This document shows, piece by piece, positions 49,495 through 62,840 of a DNA stretch of 64,000 bases. How positions within the stretch are numbered: the stretch's first letter is position 1; the number at the start of each line of letters is the position of its first letter. Made by a program: the position numbers and the translations under genes. Under the pieces are notes generated by a model. That model was not told the origin of the DNA. It did no database searches and saw only the letters and a program-made list of their open reading frames with translations. The stretch is from Anopheles merus (taxonomy: Eukaryota; Arthropoda; Insecta; Diptera; Culicidae), in assembly GCF_017562075.2 (NCBI RefSeq), contig NC_054084.1, positions 20,944,389 through 21,008,388 on the forward strand, in the 5' to 3' direction.

Positions 49495-52400
49495 ACGCCG
49501 CTGGCTGCGATTGAAGTAGAGCTGAAGTGGTCTGCAAAGACGCGTTCACGATTCAATCACATTTAAGACAAAGTAGAACGCAAGAAGTCCTGCCAACTGG
49601 GCGAGGAGAAAAACAAAGGTTTGACAAACAAATTGTTGTTGTTGAAAAGCTCCCATCCAAACAAAAGTGATAAATGAGTCGGAGCTGAGGGGTTATGCAA
49701 GAAGATACGCTCAAAAACTGACACCAACTAAGCTAGAATGGCTTATTGGTCGCTACTACTGTTTGGAGCGCTTTGCCTTCACATACCCTTGGACAGTTGG
49801 TCTGCGTGCCGCGATAAAATCATAAAACACGTATCGCAAAACATACGGACACAACAGACTCCAAAACAAAGTCATCCGGCTGGGGTTCTGCGCCTTCCTT
49901 CTTTCTCGCTTTCTTTCTTTCTCTCGCTCCGTATCAGCTTTAATCGTTTGTATCATCTTACGCGACTTTGAGGGCGGACGGATGTTGAATAAGCTGTGGA
50001 GACCATTCCACAAGCCACTTAGTTGTGCATGCGGCGGATAAACCATCGGATAGCGCACCATGCAAAAGCGTTAAAAGGAGAAAAGGGAGTCGGTACAGAA
50101 GCGAAGAGAGAAGAAACAAAACATTGCAGCGCACAAAAACACAAAGTACAACATTAGCCCACAGTATCCACTGGTGCACAATGTTGTGGTGAGTGGTTCT
50201 TTGTTGCCCTTTTTTGTTGTTGTCGTTGTATTCGTTGTGTTTGTTGGTAAGGATAGCGAGCCGCTGATACGCCGCTGTGAATATAACAAAAGACGAAATA
50301 TTGTAAGCAGATGGTACGGGACCCACATTGTTTGTTTATTTCTTCCCGTGTGCAGAAAAAATAAAATGCCAAGCCAACCCGTCATCTGATAAGCTGCCAG
50401 CTGTGAGACTTTTCATTATTGGACAAAAGCTTGTACAGCGTAAGCAATTAAAGCTCCGTTGGTTTTTACAGCAAATATTGCAATAAAATGTGGTAATGTA
50501 AAATGTTTCCAGTGTATTTTTATGAAATTTTATCATCAATCAAAAATATTTAATTAGACAACATAAAACACAAAGCAAAGCATACAAATAGCTAAATACA
50601 ATTAAGTATAGCAAATAAAGAATATACAATAGAAGACGCATTGCTTTAAATTAAGTGTTTGGGCTCATAAAACAAGTAACCAAATTAAAAACATAAAAAC
50701 TAATAGTAAAAAATAAAATAAAAAGCATAAATCAATAACTAACTAAAGTAACCACTAAGGAATAAAATGAAAAATTGGGCATCTTCTGATAATTTCTGAA
50801 AATTAATAACATTTCTAAATAAAGTAAACAAATTCAAACAAAAAAAAATTAAAGCTGCAGAAACGAAAAGAAAGAAAAACAATCGTTGTAGAAAAGTAAC
50901 ACTGTATGAGCTACAATTTAATAACAAACTAGCCAGCCGAACTGCTCCATATGCTCTCTCCCCCACCGGAAAGGATAAGACACCAAACTAAAGCAGGTTT
51001 GCGCTAAATCCCACAATCATCGCTGTTGCGCTCTTCCCTTCCCCGTCTTTCTTCCAGGCCGCATCGATACACCGGCGCACGATGGTACAACATGGTGCTG
51101 AGCCTCATTTCCATGTAACGAAGGTGTTTTATTAAGCCCAAGCTTAATCCAACAGCTGTTCGGCGTGTTCCCCCGGCAGCTTGACGGGAGGTTGGCTTTT
51201 TTTTTGTGCGCTTACGATTGAATCTTCGAGCTGTGAGAGTCTCGTTGCACAGCAGAGTCTTCCTTACCGCGTCGTGTGTTTCGTTTTTTCCCTCTGGAGG
51301 AGATTTTATTGCACATCTCGCTGGTGGTGGTGGGTACGTAAAACAAAAAAAAAAAACAAGTGATGTCCCCCTTTACTTGTCTCTTCTGCTTGCTGTAAAA
51401 TCCTCGCTGCCAGACTGCGTTTTATGCGCCTGCAACACATACAGCTGAGAAACACAACCTCGCACTTAGTGCGTTGTGCAGCCAACCCACATCTCTCCGT
51501 GGCAGCAGCGCTCTCGTCGTCCTGGTCCTGGCAGAATCCCCTCCGTACGAGCAGTACACTGATATGCTCCGTTGGGTTTCGCTTTGTTTCGAGAGCGTCC
51601 AAGCTTCCAGTGATTGGACAGCGGCTTGGTGGCCAGTTGCTTTCCCAGTTGGCGGTGAGTTGTTGGTAAAGGATTCAGAATCAACGGCCTTTGCGTTGAT
51701 GTCACTCTGCAGGAGCGAGACTCTGTATGCACGCAGGCTCTACATTGTGTCCAGAGACAGCCACACACACACACACATGCTAGGCGGGTGGTTTAGAAGA
51801 GCGTATTGGTGCGAAAAAGGCGGGTTAGAACCCTCCGTTGGCACCGTAATGCAAACAAATCTTCGACAAAATTGCTGTACAGACTGGGGTCTGAGGCAAA
51901 CGCACAGATTGCTACGCTAGTAAATCCCCGCTGAGCAGGGCCTAAAGATACGCGCCAGCGAATATGGCGTCGTTGCATATGCTGCGGCTCAAGCGTTGCA
52001 CCCACACCCAAAATTTCTTGCTCTCATTATTGGCCCGCACTGTGCGTCGATTTGTAGAGCTATTTATTACGACAGCAACGCGCGTGCATCCCCAGGAAAC
52101 ATGGCACAATGCCGTATCGGAAAATGGAGCTGGAGCTACCCCTCCATGCCAGCCAGCTGCATCGTGCATCGTGCTGCAGCAGTGGAGGAGGGATTTTTGC
52201 ACACATTCCACCGAATCCGACGACAGCGTCTTTGTTCTTGTACAGCGAACCAAATATCTGGGGTGTAACATCTGCACAATATGTGTGTTTCTCTGCACGC
52301 TACACAAATCTGGCGGTCTGGATGCTTCCCTCCTTACCGCGTCATACCATAAAGTGCATCGCAGCAGGAGCCAAAACCTTCGCCGGCATGTGAGGGCGCG

Positions 52401-55400
52401 CGCGTACATGTGTACAAGAACCTAGGGATGGGGAGGGTGGTGGTAAAAAAGACACCTGAACCATGTCACGGATAAGGCGCGAAACCATGCGGGTGGTGGT
52501 GGCGGCCACACCAGACACACTTTACACACTGCTGCAAAAACGCAGGGCGTAAAGTGTATGGTAGGCCTGCATTAGCGTCTGATATCTCAATGGGAAGCTT
52601 ATTCATGGGGGAACATACAGAGCAGAAGAGAGAAAGAGAGAGAGGAAAAGAACACACACATACATAGGTCCACATAGAAAATACCATCAGACAACAACGA
52701 AAGCCGAACGACAACTTGTGCAGGTGTGTCTCCAAGCAGGGAGCGATCCCTCCAAAGCCGAATCCACAATGAACGAGGCACAAGAGCGCGTGCATGAAAA
52801 GTTTTTCACAATCCCGGCGACACACCTCTCCAACAAAGCACGTAAGAACAAAGATGGCAAACCTTTCCGGCTGCTCCTGCTTCGTTTGGTTGCACAGACG
52901 CTGAAGACAGAACAGAACATGCTGGTTATTACAGAGCATCGGTTGACACATCGCCACCTACGATCTTCGGGAGCGGCTCAGAAAAGGGGTGGTAGTGAGG
53001 GGGGAGGGGGAGAGAGGCTTACCATTGCACCTGCATTTTGGAGCACGCCTAGAAACACTCAAACATTGCTTGGGGACGTTTACCAAAATGACAATCCTAG
53101 AATCATGAATTACTGAATGGGGGAAGTTTGCCGTTGTACCTCTGGAAATGAAAAAGCATCATCGGTGTCTAGCTGCTGTAACTTAATAAGTCGTTTCATT
53201 ATTTCTTAACACCTTCAAATTGCAAACTTATCGTTCTGCTTAGCGTGAATAAGCTCTTTGTTTTGAAATGTATCCAAAATATAAAGGGAGCTGTGTCCTG
53301 TAAAAAATTACTCGGGGAGGCATAGGCATTCAAAAGCATAAACAACGTCATACAAAAATCCCAATTGAAAATTGCAATTCTCGGGGTATCAAATTGGTCT
53401 GTTCCGCTATTCCCCAAACCTGCACCCGAAACCGCAAAGGTCAACCCTTACCAATGACTCCCAGTGGAGCGCGCGCACAATAAAGGAGAGAGAAAGCTTC
53501 TTTAAAAATAAATACCCTCGCTATGACGGTTACGCCGGTCGGTAGTTTCTTTAACGACTCCTGTGGGAGCACCACACACCGGTGTAGAGCACACACAGCA
53601 CACTACCAGTGACTAAAGCGGACACACCAAAAGGGCTTATTTTCGGCCCAACAATTAATGTCGGTGATAATTAGCTTAACGACGGGGAATATGCTGCAAT
53701 CTAGGTAGCAAATGTTCCTTTGCTGGTTACGCGATCTGAGATACACAGTTGTGCTTCGTTTTTGTACATGATATTGAGATTATTAAAAGGTGAGATGATG
53801 AAGAAATATTAGATACGATTTAAAGGCCTACATTGAGCTCTAGTACACACACACAGTGACTGATAACTCGCGTGCACTACACGCTGGTTGATGTTTATAT
53901 TTATAAATTTTCCAAAAATAAGAACGCTATTTTCATGATTAAAAAAAACACACACTCACACACAACAGACGCACATAAAGAGCGTTTTGCGATTAGCAAA
54001 ACCACAAAGAGATGAAAAGCATCCTCTCTCTCTCGTTGGTTGAGATCTGGTTATTAAAGGACCTCCCCCAAGGTCCCCATCCTCAGATGAATGTGGTGAA
54101 CGCATCTCGCACCGATGATCTACTTCTATCGCACCCCAGTTTATGGCATTGGGATTTCGCTGTATGATAAACAGCGTGCCGGTACATGGTTCGTTCCCGC
54201 TTGGTTCCCCCGACTGGCTTCCCCCGTCCAGTAGCCTAGTGTGTGTGTGTTTGCGCTAAGAGATCTTGTTAATTTTGTGCTCGAGAAAAACGAAAAGACA
54301 TCACACCATCGTCCCCATCGGCGTTACTCTCTCTCTCTCTCTCTTTCTCTCTCTCACTCTATGCCCCCGGAGTGCCAGCCCCGTACCGTTTGCGGGAAGC
54401 ATGTACCATTAATTATAATTAAAACCGAAAATGAGTTGCGACGATGACAACAAACCCCGCCGCCGCACGGGTTTGGCGGATAGAACGGAACGCGTCTGCG
54501 CATCATCCGGCCCGGCACTGTCTGTGTGTAGCCGGTTGAGCAAATGCTGCCCGAGCCGAACGAAAATATCGTATCAGTGTGCTGCTGGCAGTGCAGAATG
54601 GAAAAAAAGTAACCGCAGGGAAGATAAATGAAGCGCGGTAGAAAATATGGTATTTTCTTTTTATTACAACAACCAAACAAAAGCAAGCAAAGCAGGCAGG
54701 CGACCGAGGGGAAAAACTAAGCAAATCGAAAGAAAATGCAACGAAAGTGTTCGCTAAGGACTAACGTTTCTAAATTAAGCTGGCAAAAGATTTTCCTTTG
54801 CGACATACATGTATTTTCCGCTTTAAAATGACGAAGATACAAACAGATTGAAAAAGGGGCAAATATATGTCTAGACTTTCAATTCTGAGATAAAGGTTTA
54901 CTTCGGTCTAGCTAGAAATACAATGGAAATGTAATTACTTGGATTAAATTAACTTAATGTCAAAAACGCATCCAATCCTACATTAACTAACCAATTTGTA
55001 TGAATTGAATGGATTGTTAATTAATTTCAAGAATTGTCTTGTATAAACGATATCTTCAATTTAGCTGCTAAACATGATTCATCAAAGCGTACGGTTCGAC
55101 ACTTTTCCGTGACTTTTGGTGGTACCCTCAAACGAAGATCCGATCGAGACGGCCCAAGTCGACACATTTCCGAACCAACTCCACAGAAAAGGAAAATTAT
55201 CTAGCCCCATGCGCGGTACGAAAATCACAGAAACGACAGCTAATTAGCACATAATACCCCGTGTGCGGCCAGTTTGGACAAGCACAGCGCCCGAGACGCT
55301 TTTGGACCGCCCAGACCAGACCTGACCTTCCCGGTGTATCTTCGTCCCCATCCAAAAGCGTGCGTGCTGCCGTTGTGACCCACGTAACACACGCGGGAAC

Positions 55401-56060
55401 CTTGGCGGGAAAACTAATCAGCAGCAGAAGGAGAGCAGTGGTGCCGCCGGCCGAACCGATGCTCTGATTAGGCCCCGAGAACCCGACAAAACCGTCTTGC
55501 GTTGGGACGTAGGCGCGCTAGAATCGCTTTCTGAAATCCTTAATTAATATTTACACGAGGGTGGGTTTTGGTCGATTTTCCGTTCATTAGTGTCTAAAAT
55601 GTTGCATCAGAGTCGCCCCTCCTCCCCCAAAAGAACGAGAACATAATCAATGAGGCGACGAGACAGGCGGGCATGATGATGCTCGATTTAATTTGTGTTG
55701 TTGTTGTTTGAACAATGTTTCACTGATTTCTGAACCGACGGTGCCTGTAATGTGTGAATGATTTTCATGAAAATGTATGAACCATTTCAGGCACCATTAA
55801 TGTTACACTAATTTTCTAAACTGCACGCGGCCGCCCATAAATGATGAACTTTCCGAAGAAAGCAAAGCTCTCACAGAGTACATCTTTAAGCCGGAATCAC
55901 AACTTGTTAATGTTAAATTAAACATTTCAACTGCACAAATAAAACTCCGAGACAATCAAATACAACATTGCTCTAGCTGCTGCTTGTCGTCTACATCGTT
56001 TGCAACACCAACCAATACAAGGCAAAGCCTCCTCGCAAAGGCTCGAAGGAAAAGATTATG

Positions 56061-59000
56061 CAATTATCGTAAATGCGTCAATATTGTGCTTCGCTTCTAA
56101 TTATGCAAATTGCCAGCCCCGCCGCTAATCATACATATTATCGGAAATGCAGCAAAAAAAAAAACTCGCTCAAGGATGAAGAAAGACGCGAAAAACAGAC
56201 AAGAGAGCGAGTGCGAAAGAGAAAATACAATCAAGGTGTTCACAGAACGCCTCAACCCTCTTTGCCGAAGCGATGCCGCGAAGTGCAACAACACCTTCTT
56301 CCATTCACCGCCAGCCACGTTTTCCCGGTTTTGCTTTGAGAAACGCTCTCTTTCTTCTTACCCCTTTCTTCTCCGCATCACCCGGACGATCACTTTAATG
56401 CCAATCAAAAGATGGGGTGCATTTGCCTGCTGCACCCCGCACCGCCCGAGAGAAGTGCAGTCATCGATGCAGTGTGCGCAAGGGAAAGACAAAAAAAACG
56501 ACACTGCAGAACAACGGGGAGAAAAACTGGCCCTGACAACGACACGATGGCGAGATGATGGTGATGATGGTGTTGAAACACTTGACCAAAACAAAACACC
56601 CGGACAAATGAGCAGCAGCAACCGAGAGCGAGCGGTTGTTGGTTGCAGGAGGGGGGCGGAGTGCATTGGCCTGCTGCACACGGGGCGGCGAGCGGTGTGT
56701 GTGTGTGAAAGACCGTGTAACGATGTGATGAACAGCAAATGACCGTGCACAACGCGTGCAACACGGGTGTGCCAGCGAAAATTGCGACCGGAATCGAAAT
56801 TAATGGCCAGAGTCTGCTGGGCGGCGGGAGGATTGATTCGTTTGAATTGAGGTTATAATAGCACGCGGGAGTGCGGAAGGAGCAGTTTTATTAGAACAAA
56901 GTAATGAGTAAAAGTGTGAATATTGTACCGAGCAGGGATGTGCTGCCAACTATCAGCTCTAGCATAATTAAATGCTACTGAAACGATGAAAATGACTATG
57001 CGATGGCATTGTGCAATGAAGTGAAATGCCAAAGTTCATTACTGTAAGGGCAGTATCACTAATTCGATTACATTGTTCATTTGCAAGATTTCCAAAGTTT
57101 AATCCACAGTGTGGTGGGTGTGAGCGAACTGAGGCAAAACAAACATCCGCCCACCACCATCCATCCGTCCATCGATCGATCGATCGACCGAAGGCAATCG
57201 GTCGTTTGGCACGTAGCAACGTAATATTCCAAGGACCCGCGCCACGGGATAGGAGTGCTCCAATTTTCAAATAACATGCACTCTGACTCCCACCACCAGA
57301 GCCGGACCCTCTCCCTCCCCGCACTCTGTTGACTGAGCGTTGTCGATTTCCGTTCCCGAGCCGCGTAAAATTTCCCACAATTTTCTCACAACACAGCAGC
57401 AGCAGAAGAAGAGTGGAGGAGCGGCGGCGGTGCGCTTGCAAAATCTGTGAGAAAATGCACTTTCCTGGTGCATGAGCCACAAGCGCGTTCGATCGCGAAC
57501 TGTCTGATACAGCTGCAAGAGAAGGCGCGCGAGATGATCTGGCCCATCGGACCATGTTCGCCGAAGGAATAGAATCGCAACGCAAAACAACGAAAGCGAA
57601 GGCATCGAAACGAGATTCATCGTGCAGTACCGTTTGCTTTTTAATCGGCTTTGCAACAGAAAGCGGGCAAGGGGTCCGATATCCGAAACTTGCGCTTTGC
57701 CATCCAAGGCCCACCAAACCAATCCAATCGAGCCCAATACAAATACGCCAAAGATGACAGGGCTGGGCAAGAGGCTGTGGGACAACGGGCGAGAAACGAG
57801 ACAGCGCTTCGGTTTGGGGCAGGGCTGGAAGTGTACATAAATTATCTCGATCAGAAATTCTTCCGCTTCCTTTGGGCGCAGTTGTGTGTGTGTGTGTTTC
57901 CGAAACGGTCACCAGCTGGCTCTCCCACGGGAGAGACCAAAAACCATTCGACGAGCCTTCAGAACCTTCGTGGCGGAGCGAGAGATTTGATGCCACAGCA
58001 TGCAGGCGCGCACACACCGGCTGTTTGCTTTCCTTACCCCGTCGTGCGCGCAAAAATCCTGCAGTTGGCTCACGTCCGACGGAACGATCAGCTTTCCCAA
58101 GCGAGTAGAAGCACAGCACAGGGGGAACGGGAGAGTTTAGCAACGTCTTTCGTTGCAATTGGCAGCCTCGGACACCACTCGGCACTTCGTCTGTTCTATC
58201 GACGTGGTTGTTTTCGATAGAGATTCGCCAAAACCACCACCACCACCACCTTGGGATCCTGGTCCGCAGTATCTTGGTGCGGTTGTTTGTGTTTTGCAGG
58301 CTCCAGATGTTGCCGCCGCCTGCTCGGATATGTAAGCCACCACCAACATCATATCTGATTTCCGTCCGGGTTAAAGTGTTTGGGATTATTTTCCCTTCTT
58401 TATTGATATTATGTTGTCTCCCCGCCTGTACGGGAGCACGGTGTCACACACACACACATTGGGGAACAACATGGTAGGATCTGGACACGAAAGAAAACAC
58501 TGGTGAGAACGTCAGCGTAAAGCAAAAGGACCACCGCCAACAAAAAAGCAAACATAATTTGATTAGGGAGTCCATCAATTGGAAACAATATGCCACTGCA
58601 GTTGAGCCAGCTGGTTGATCGGTTGTCTCCGGCAGGAGGAAGTTGTCTTGCAGTTTTTGCTACTTTCGGTGCGCTCAGATGTCACTGCAATGTTCAATTA
58701 GGGAAAGTGGTTTAAATCCCTGCAATACAATCAACTAAATAACTCACTTCCCAATCATTACATCCAGCACAAGTTGCAATGACCCAACGGGCCATCATTT
58801 GCCCGGGCTCAATATGCCCTAAACAGAGTGTTATCACTTATGTTGCGGCAGGGGTTACGTTCACAGGGCTCCATTCCGAGCCATTAATTTAAAACCGATT
58901 ACCTATTAAATCAATAAAAGCCATCGAAATGAGTACATCGCCATGTATATACACACACACACACAAGACTCTCAATCCCAGTCCTTATGGCTCGGGAGTA

Positions 59001-62000
59001 GACACAGCCAGCTACTTGCGGTCTGGCAAGAGTCACCCCGGGGGGAAGGTGGCAACAAGAAGGGCTCACCGTCGTCATTAGGGCGAACATTGCGAATTTC
59101 GGCAATTTTTCTAATCACAAAAACCCGATCGCAGAGAAACCACAAACCACCGTAACTTACCGCTTACCACACCGGAGAGCCACCGGAGAGGGAGAGTAGC
59201 AAGAGCGGACATACACACTCTGTATGTGGCAACGTTAGTTTATGAGTACGTCTATCGGGTAATCAAATAAATTTCATTTCCAACCGAGCACCAAAACTCT
59301 CGGGCGTTACATCGATTACCAGAGGAGTGTCTGCTTCCCTCCCGGTTGTCTGCGTTTGCTCCCGGCGTTTGAGTTTTGGCTTCTGATCTTACCAACCTTT
59401 TGGGGTGTTATGGGGACTATAGCTTATGTGTGTAAAGAGCATCACAAGGCGGTAGGAGAGCAGATTCACAATCAAATTACTTTAAAATCAGTTTTGAACC
59501 TGCAAACCTCGAACGTCGTACGGCGCAAGATTCAATCGGTTTGCAACAACAGAAAGTGCGAGAGAGAGAGAGAGAGAGAAAGAGAGGGAAGGAGAGCAGG
59601 CATGGGGAGATAGAGCGATATAAAATTAAAGCTAAACGGGGATCCCGATAGCTACACCGCCAGACCATTACAGCCCGCACTGATCTCATGATCGGCTGAT
59701 AATATACGATATGAACGACTGTAATGGAAAGCCAGACCATGTGTGTGTAAGTGGGGAATAAGGGTTTCATAATCTAATTACTGGACCGGCTGGGGGCACA
59801 CGCACACTCCCCTTCGTCTGGGGCGGGGTGGTTTCGAACGCACGCAGGCGATACGAAATTACCTCTCCACGTCTGATGCTGCTTGGACCACCCCAGCCAC
59901 TTCAGCTTGCAATTCGGGCTCGGTAGCCCCCCAAAAACACGGTAGCCTCAACAAAACTGACAGGCTGAAGTAATGCCCGAGCAGCAGCACATTTACCCAA
60001 ATTGGCTTCGGTTACTACTGCAGATGAGCGATGAGGGCGGTTGCGTACGGCGGGGTGGCCCCATATTTCGTCCATCCACCGGCTGGCCGATGGCCAATTT
60101 GTTCGGGTTTCCCAACGTGGCAAGTGCAACGTGGCCGTCGTGTTGTGGCGTCACATCATCCTTCGGTGCTGATGCGGGCAGGACTGCAGCAGTGTGATTT
60201 TAGGCTAATTTTCGGCCATCGGGCCATTGCACACGCATGGCGCAGCTGGCCCGCACCAGCCAGACAGACAGACCGAGCGGTGGATGCAATGGAGAGAGCA
60301 GAGTAGTTGAAGAAATGATTAGAGAGTGAGCAGAGGAGTGTTGTATGGGAGACAAGTGAGCGAAATTATGCTCAACCACACGCCAATGACCTAGTGTCGA
60401 TGAGTCGATGCTCCGTGGCAACAGTGATATCAAGTGCAGGTCGGTGTTATCTAACCAACCGTCTGCCGATGAGCCAAGACGTGCCCCAGAATCAATGATA
60501 ATACACCCGACGGGAGCTAATCCTGTGAAATGAGATGATTGCCTGCTAACAAGATCGAGAAATTAACCCTAAGACGGTGAAGTTTGGTTCGTTGGAAAGA
60601 GATTGGATTGGGTTTTGGACACATAATCGAAAGCAACATGCTGTCGCAATTGTTTATCTGCAAACTTTTGCAACGACAAGCCGAGTGCCATGTCACGCAC
60701 ATTTCAATATTTTTGTGCGCAAAACTCAATGATGTGCAATTTTCCTTTCATTACCAACACTATTACGTTCCCTTTTATTGGGTTAAAACAGACCCATCCT
60801 CGCCACGGTGTGGGGAAATGGCAGTGAAAACCCCTCTTTATTGAATGCTCAAGTAGGTCAGTTTTGTTCGCGACAATCGCGACATCCCAGCCTGTCACAA
60901 GACGACGAGGACGGCCGAGCCGTTGGAAAACCATTTAATGTGCCCACTGACCACATGAACGGCCGTCCCCCGCTCCCGACGATGGTCAATAAACCCCCTC
61001 CCCCGGGGGCGAGCGCTCGCTAACGGCTGACAGAAGTTCTCCATTAGCAGCACAATTTGCCCGGCTCGCTCGCGCACACACACCGGGTACTCAGCTTTTA
61101 CTTGACGTTTCTTTTCGCTTTTGCGGGCGCGATCGATCCAACGGGGTGAAATTATTCGCGTGCCGTATCATGAGGGCGCTCTCGAGGACACGAGACAACA
61201 CAACAATAACGCGGGGCGATGACGACAAACACGACCACGACGACGATCATGTCGAGAGCGGACTATCAAAAACTTTACAGCCGATTTTACAACCTGTCAA
61301 GGCGAAAGAAAGGTGCATGAGGACAGCGAGAAAGGAAAAAAAAACGCCGAGCGAAAACTAATTAACATTAACCCGGAGCGCAAACGTAGGGCTGGTAACA
61401 AGGGATGTTTCAGGGTGGTCGGCGGACCCTGTCAAAACAGTTCAAATGCACACCAAGTACGGCCAGTACACTCCTCCACGGTTTCAGCACACATTGGCTC
61501 GCATTCTTGCTTGTGTTTGCTGCCTCCTGTTTCGTAAAGCGAATATTGACCGTCCAGTTTTCTGTTCACCATCGCCTCGGCTGGGTTCAGAGTTTGGTGC
61601 GCGATGTGGTCATACTGCACGGGTATCACAGGATGGCCAACGACACCGAATTACATGCCTCACACACACATACATACACACAAAGATATAGAGCACCGCG
61701 TTCGCGATAGTGAGGTATGAAATGTTTATGAAAATGATTTTTATTAAAGCCTCTCTGCACCTTTCCGGCCGAGTGAAATTCCACGGCTTTGGTGGGTGGC
61801 AGCGTGGGGAGGCCGAGTGTGAGCAACAAACCAGCGCGCGCGCGGTTGTGATGTGGCACTATATTTAGACAGTTAACATTCATTATTAAGTTAATAATCC
61901 GTCGAAAATGTTCTGCCGACGAAAACTAGCCCGCGAAACGTGGTGGGGGATTTTATTGACTCAACGTGGAGGATGAGGTTTCTTCGCGCCGGTTGATGAG

Positions 62001-62400
62001 ATCGTTAATTTCGTCATCACGCTGCACACTTGCGGCACCACAGTGAGTATAGAGTACGCGACGACCACTTGTGTGCCTGACTAATCTGCTATCAACGATT
62101 CTGAAGGGATTCGCCCCACCACTACCGCCACAAACTTGGTGGTTTACCCGGCGAGTGCAGCCGGGAGCATGAAATTTGCATCATGTTCTTGGTTTATCAC
62201 CCGTCAGGTGGAATGATTTTGCGTCACCGTAACGAGCGACTTGTGCGGTGTGTTTTAGAGAGTGTTGGCGGTTGCTTGTAGTGTGATGAACCAGAATCAG
62301 AACAGCTACATAAATTTCATTCCTGCTGGCTACAGTGCTCATTATTTGCATGAAGAAATGAACCTCAAACCTACTGTTAATATTACTCAGAAGATGACTC
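56061..62400. other. Non-coding DNA, GC-mixed
   Basis: The longest ORF of the window (56968-58185, minus, 405 codons) lies here. It is opposed by several long ORFs on the other strand, has low-complexity runs and matches no family I know, so I treat it as chance. A GA microsatellite occupies 59559-59589. No RNA gene was recognised. Confidence 0.4.
59559..59589. repeat. GA dinucleotide microsatellite
   Basis: About eleven GA units followed by an imperfect GA/GGA tail. Confidence 0.85.
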
Positions 62401-62419
62401 ACACAGGTAATGAATGTTA

Positions 62420-62840
62420 GAGAACTAACCTTAAATGAGGATCAATCAAGATCCAAAATCAAAATTTTGAGATCTAACAGATATCGCGATATTAGTAGAG
62501 GATCTTGAAAATTCTATAATCAATACTGGAATATGCTAAAAAATGGGGTTTTAAACATTAATATAAGTACATATGAGGACTAGCCAGAATTCTTGAACTC
62601 TTGAATTAACTGAGTCTCCGAGACTGACTATCCAAGCTAGGCATTAATTAATAAGTCATAGATAGCCAACTCCAATAGTAGCTCTTCTGGCAGATCTAGG
62701 CCGACTAGAGTTGCTACACCAAATAAGAAGAAATACAAGGAATCTAAACCAATAGTGACTTTGACTCTTAGGACTAATAATGACTAGCAATCAGGATACT
62801 CCAGATAATTCCTGATGATAATACTGTGACGAACTGAATA
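62420..62840. repeat. Possible degenerate interspersed repeat
   Basis: This block differs from its surroundings: no CA/CT runs, and many GATCT, ACTAG and GACTC words. On the minus strand a segment near 62728 reads TTCTTATTTGGTGTAGCAA, which recalls a widespread mosquito interspersed repeat. The match is from memory and the ends are not defined. Confidence 0.25.

Larger units (their letters stand above)
42980..56060. other. Non-coding DNA upstream or within a long 5' intron
   Basis: No supported coding exon is present. GC-richer islands (about 43.8-44.7, 48.2-49.5 and 51.0-53.1 kb) carry many overlapping chance ORFs. An A-rich tract with several AATAAA hexamers lies at 50540-50930. A homeodomain-type core cluster occurs at 49085-49103 and a GA microsatellite at 49449-49494. 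A minus-strand ATG|GTAAGC donor lies at 53025-53021. Confidence 0.4.

Noticed and set aside
52718..53116. 132-codon ORF, plus strand, with a charged helical-looking segment
   Set aside because: Its middle looks protein-like, but no family, splice or promoter context supports it.
56968..58185. 405-codon ORF, minus strand, the longest in the window
   Set aside because: It contains low-complexity and repeat-derived runs, long ORFs oppose it on the other strand, and it shows no recognisable domain. It is consistent with stop-poor GC-rich DNA.
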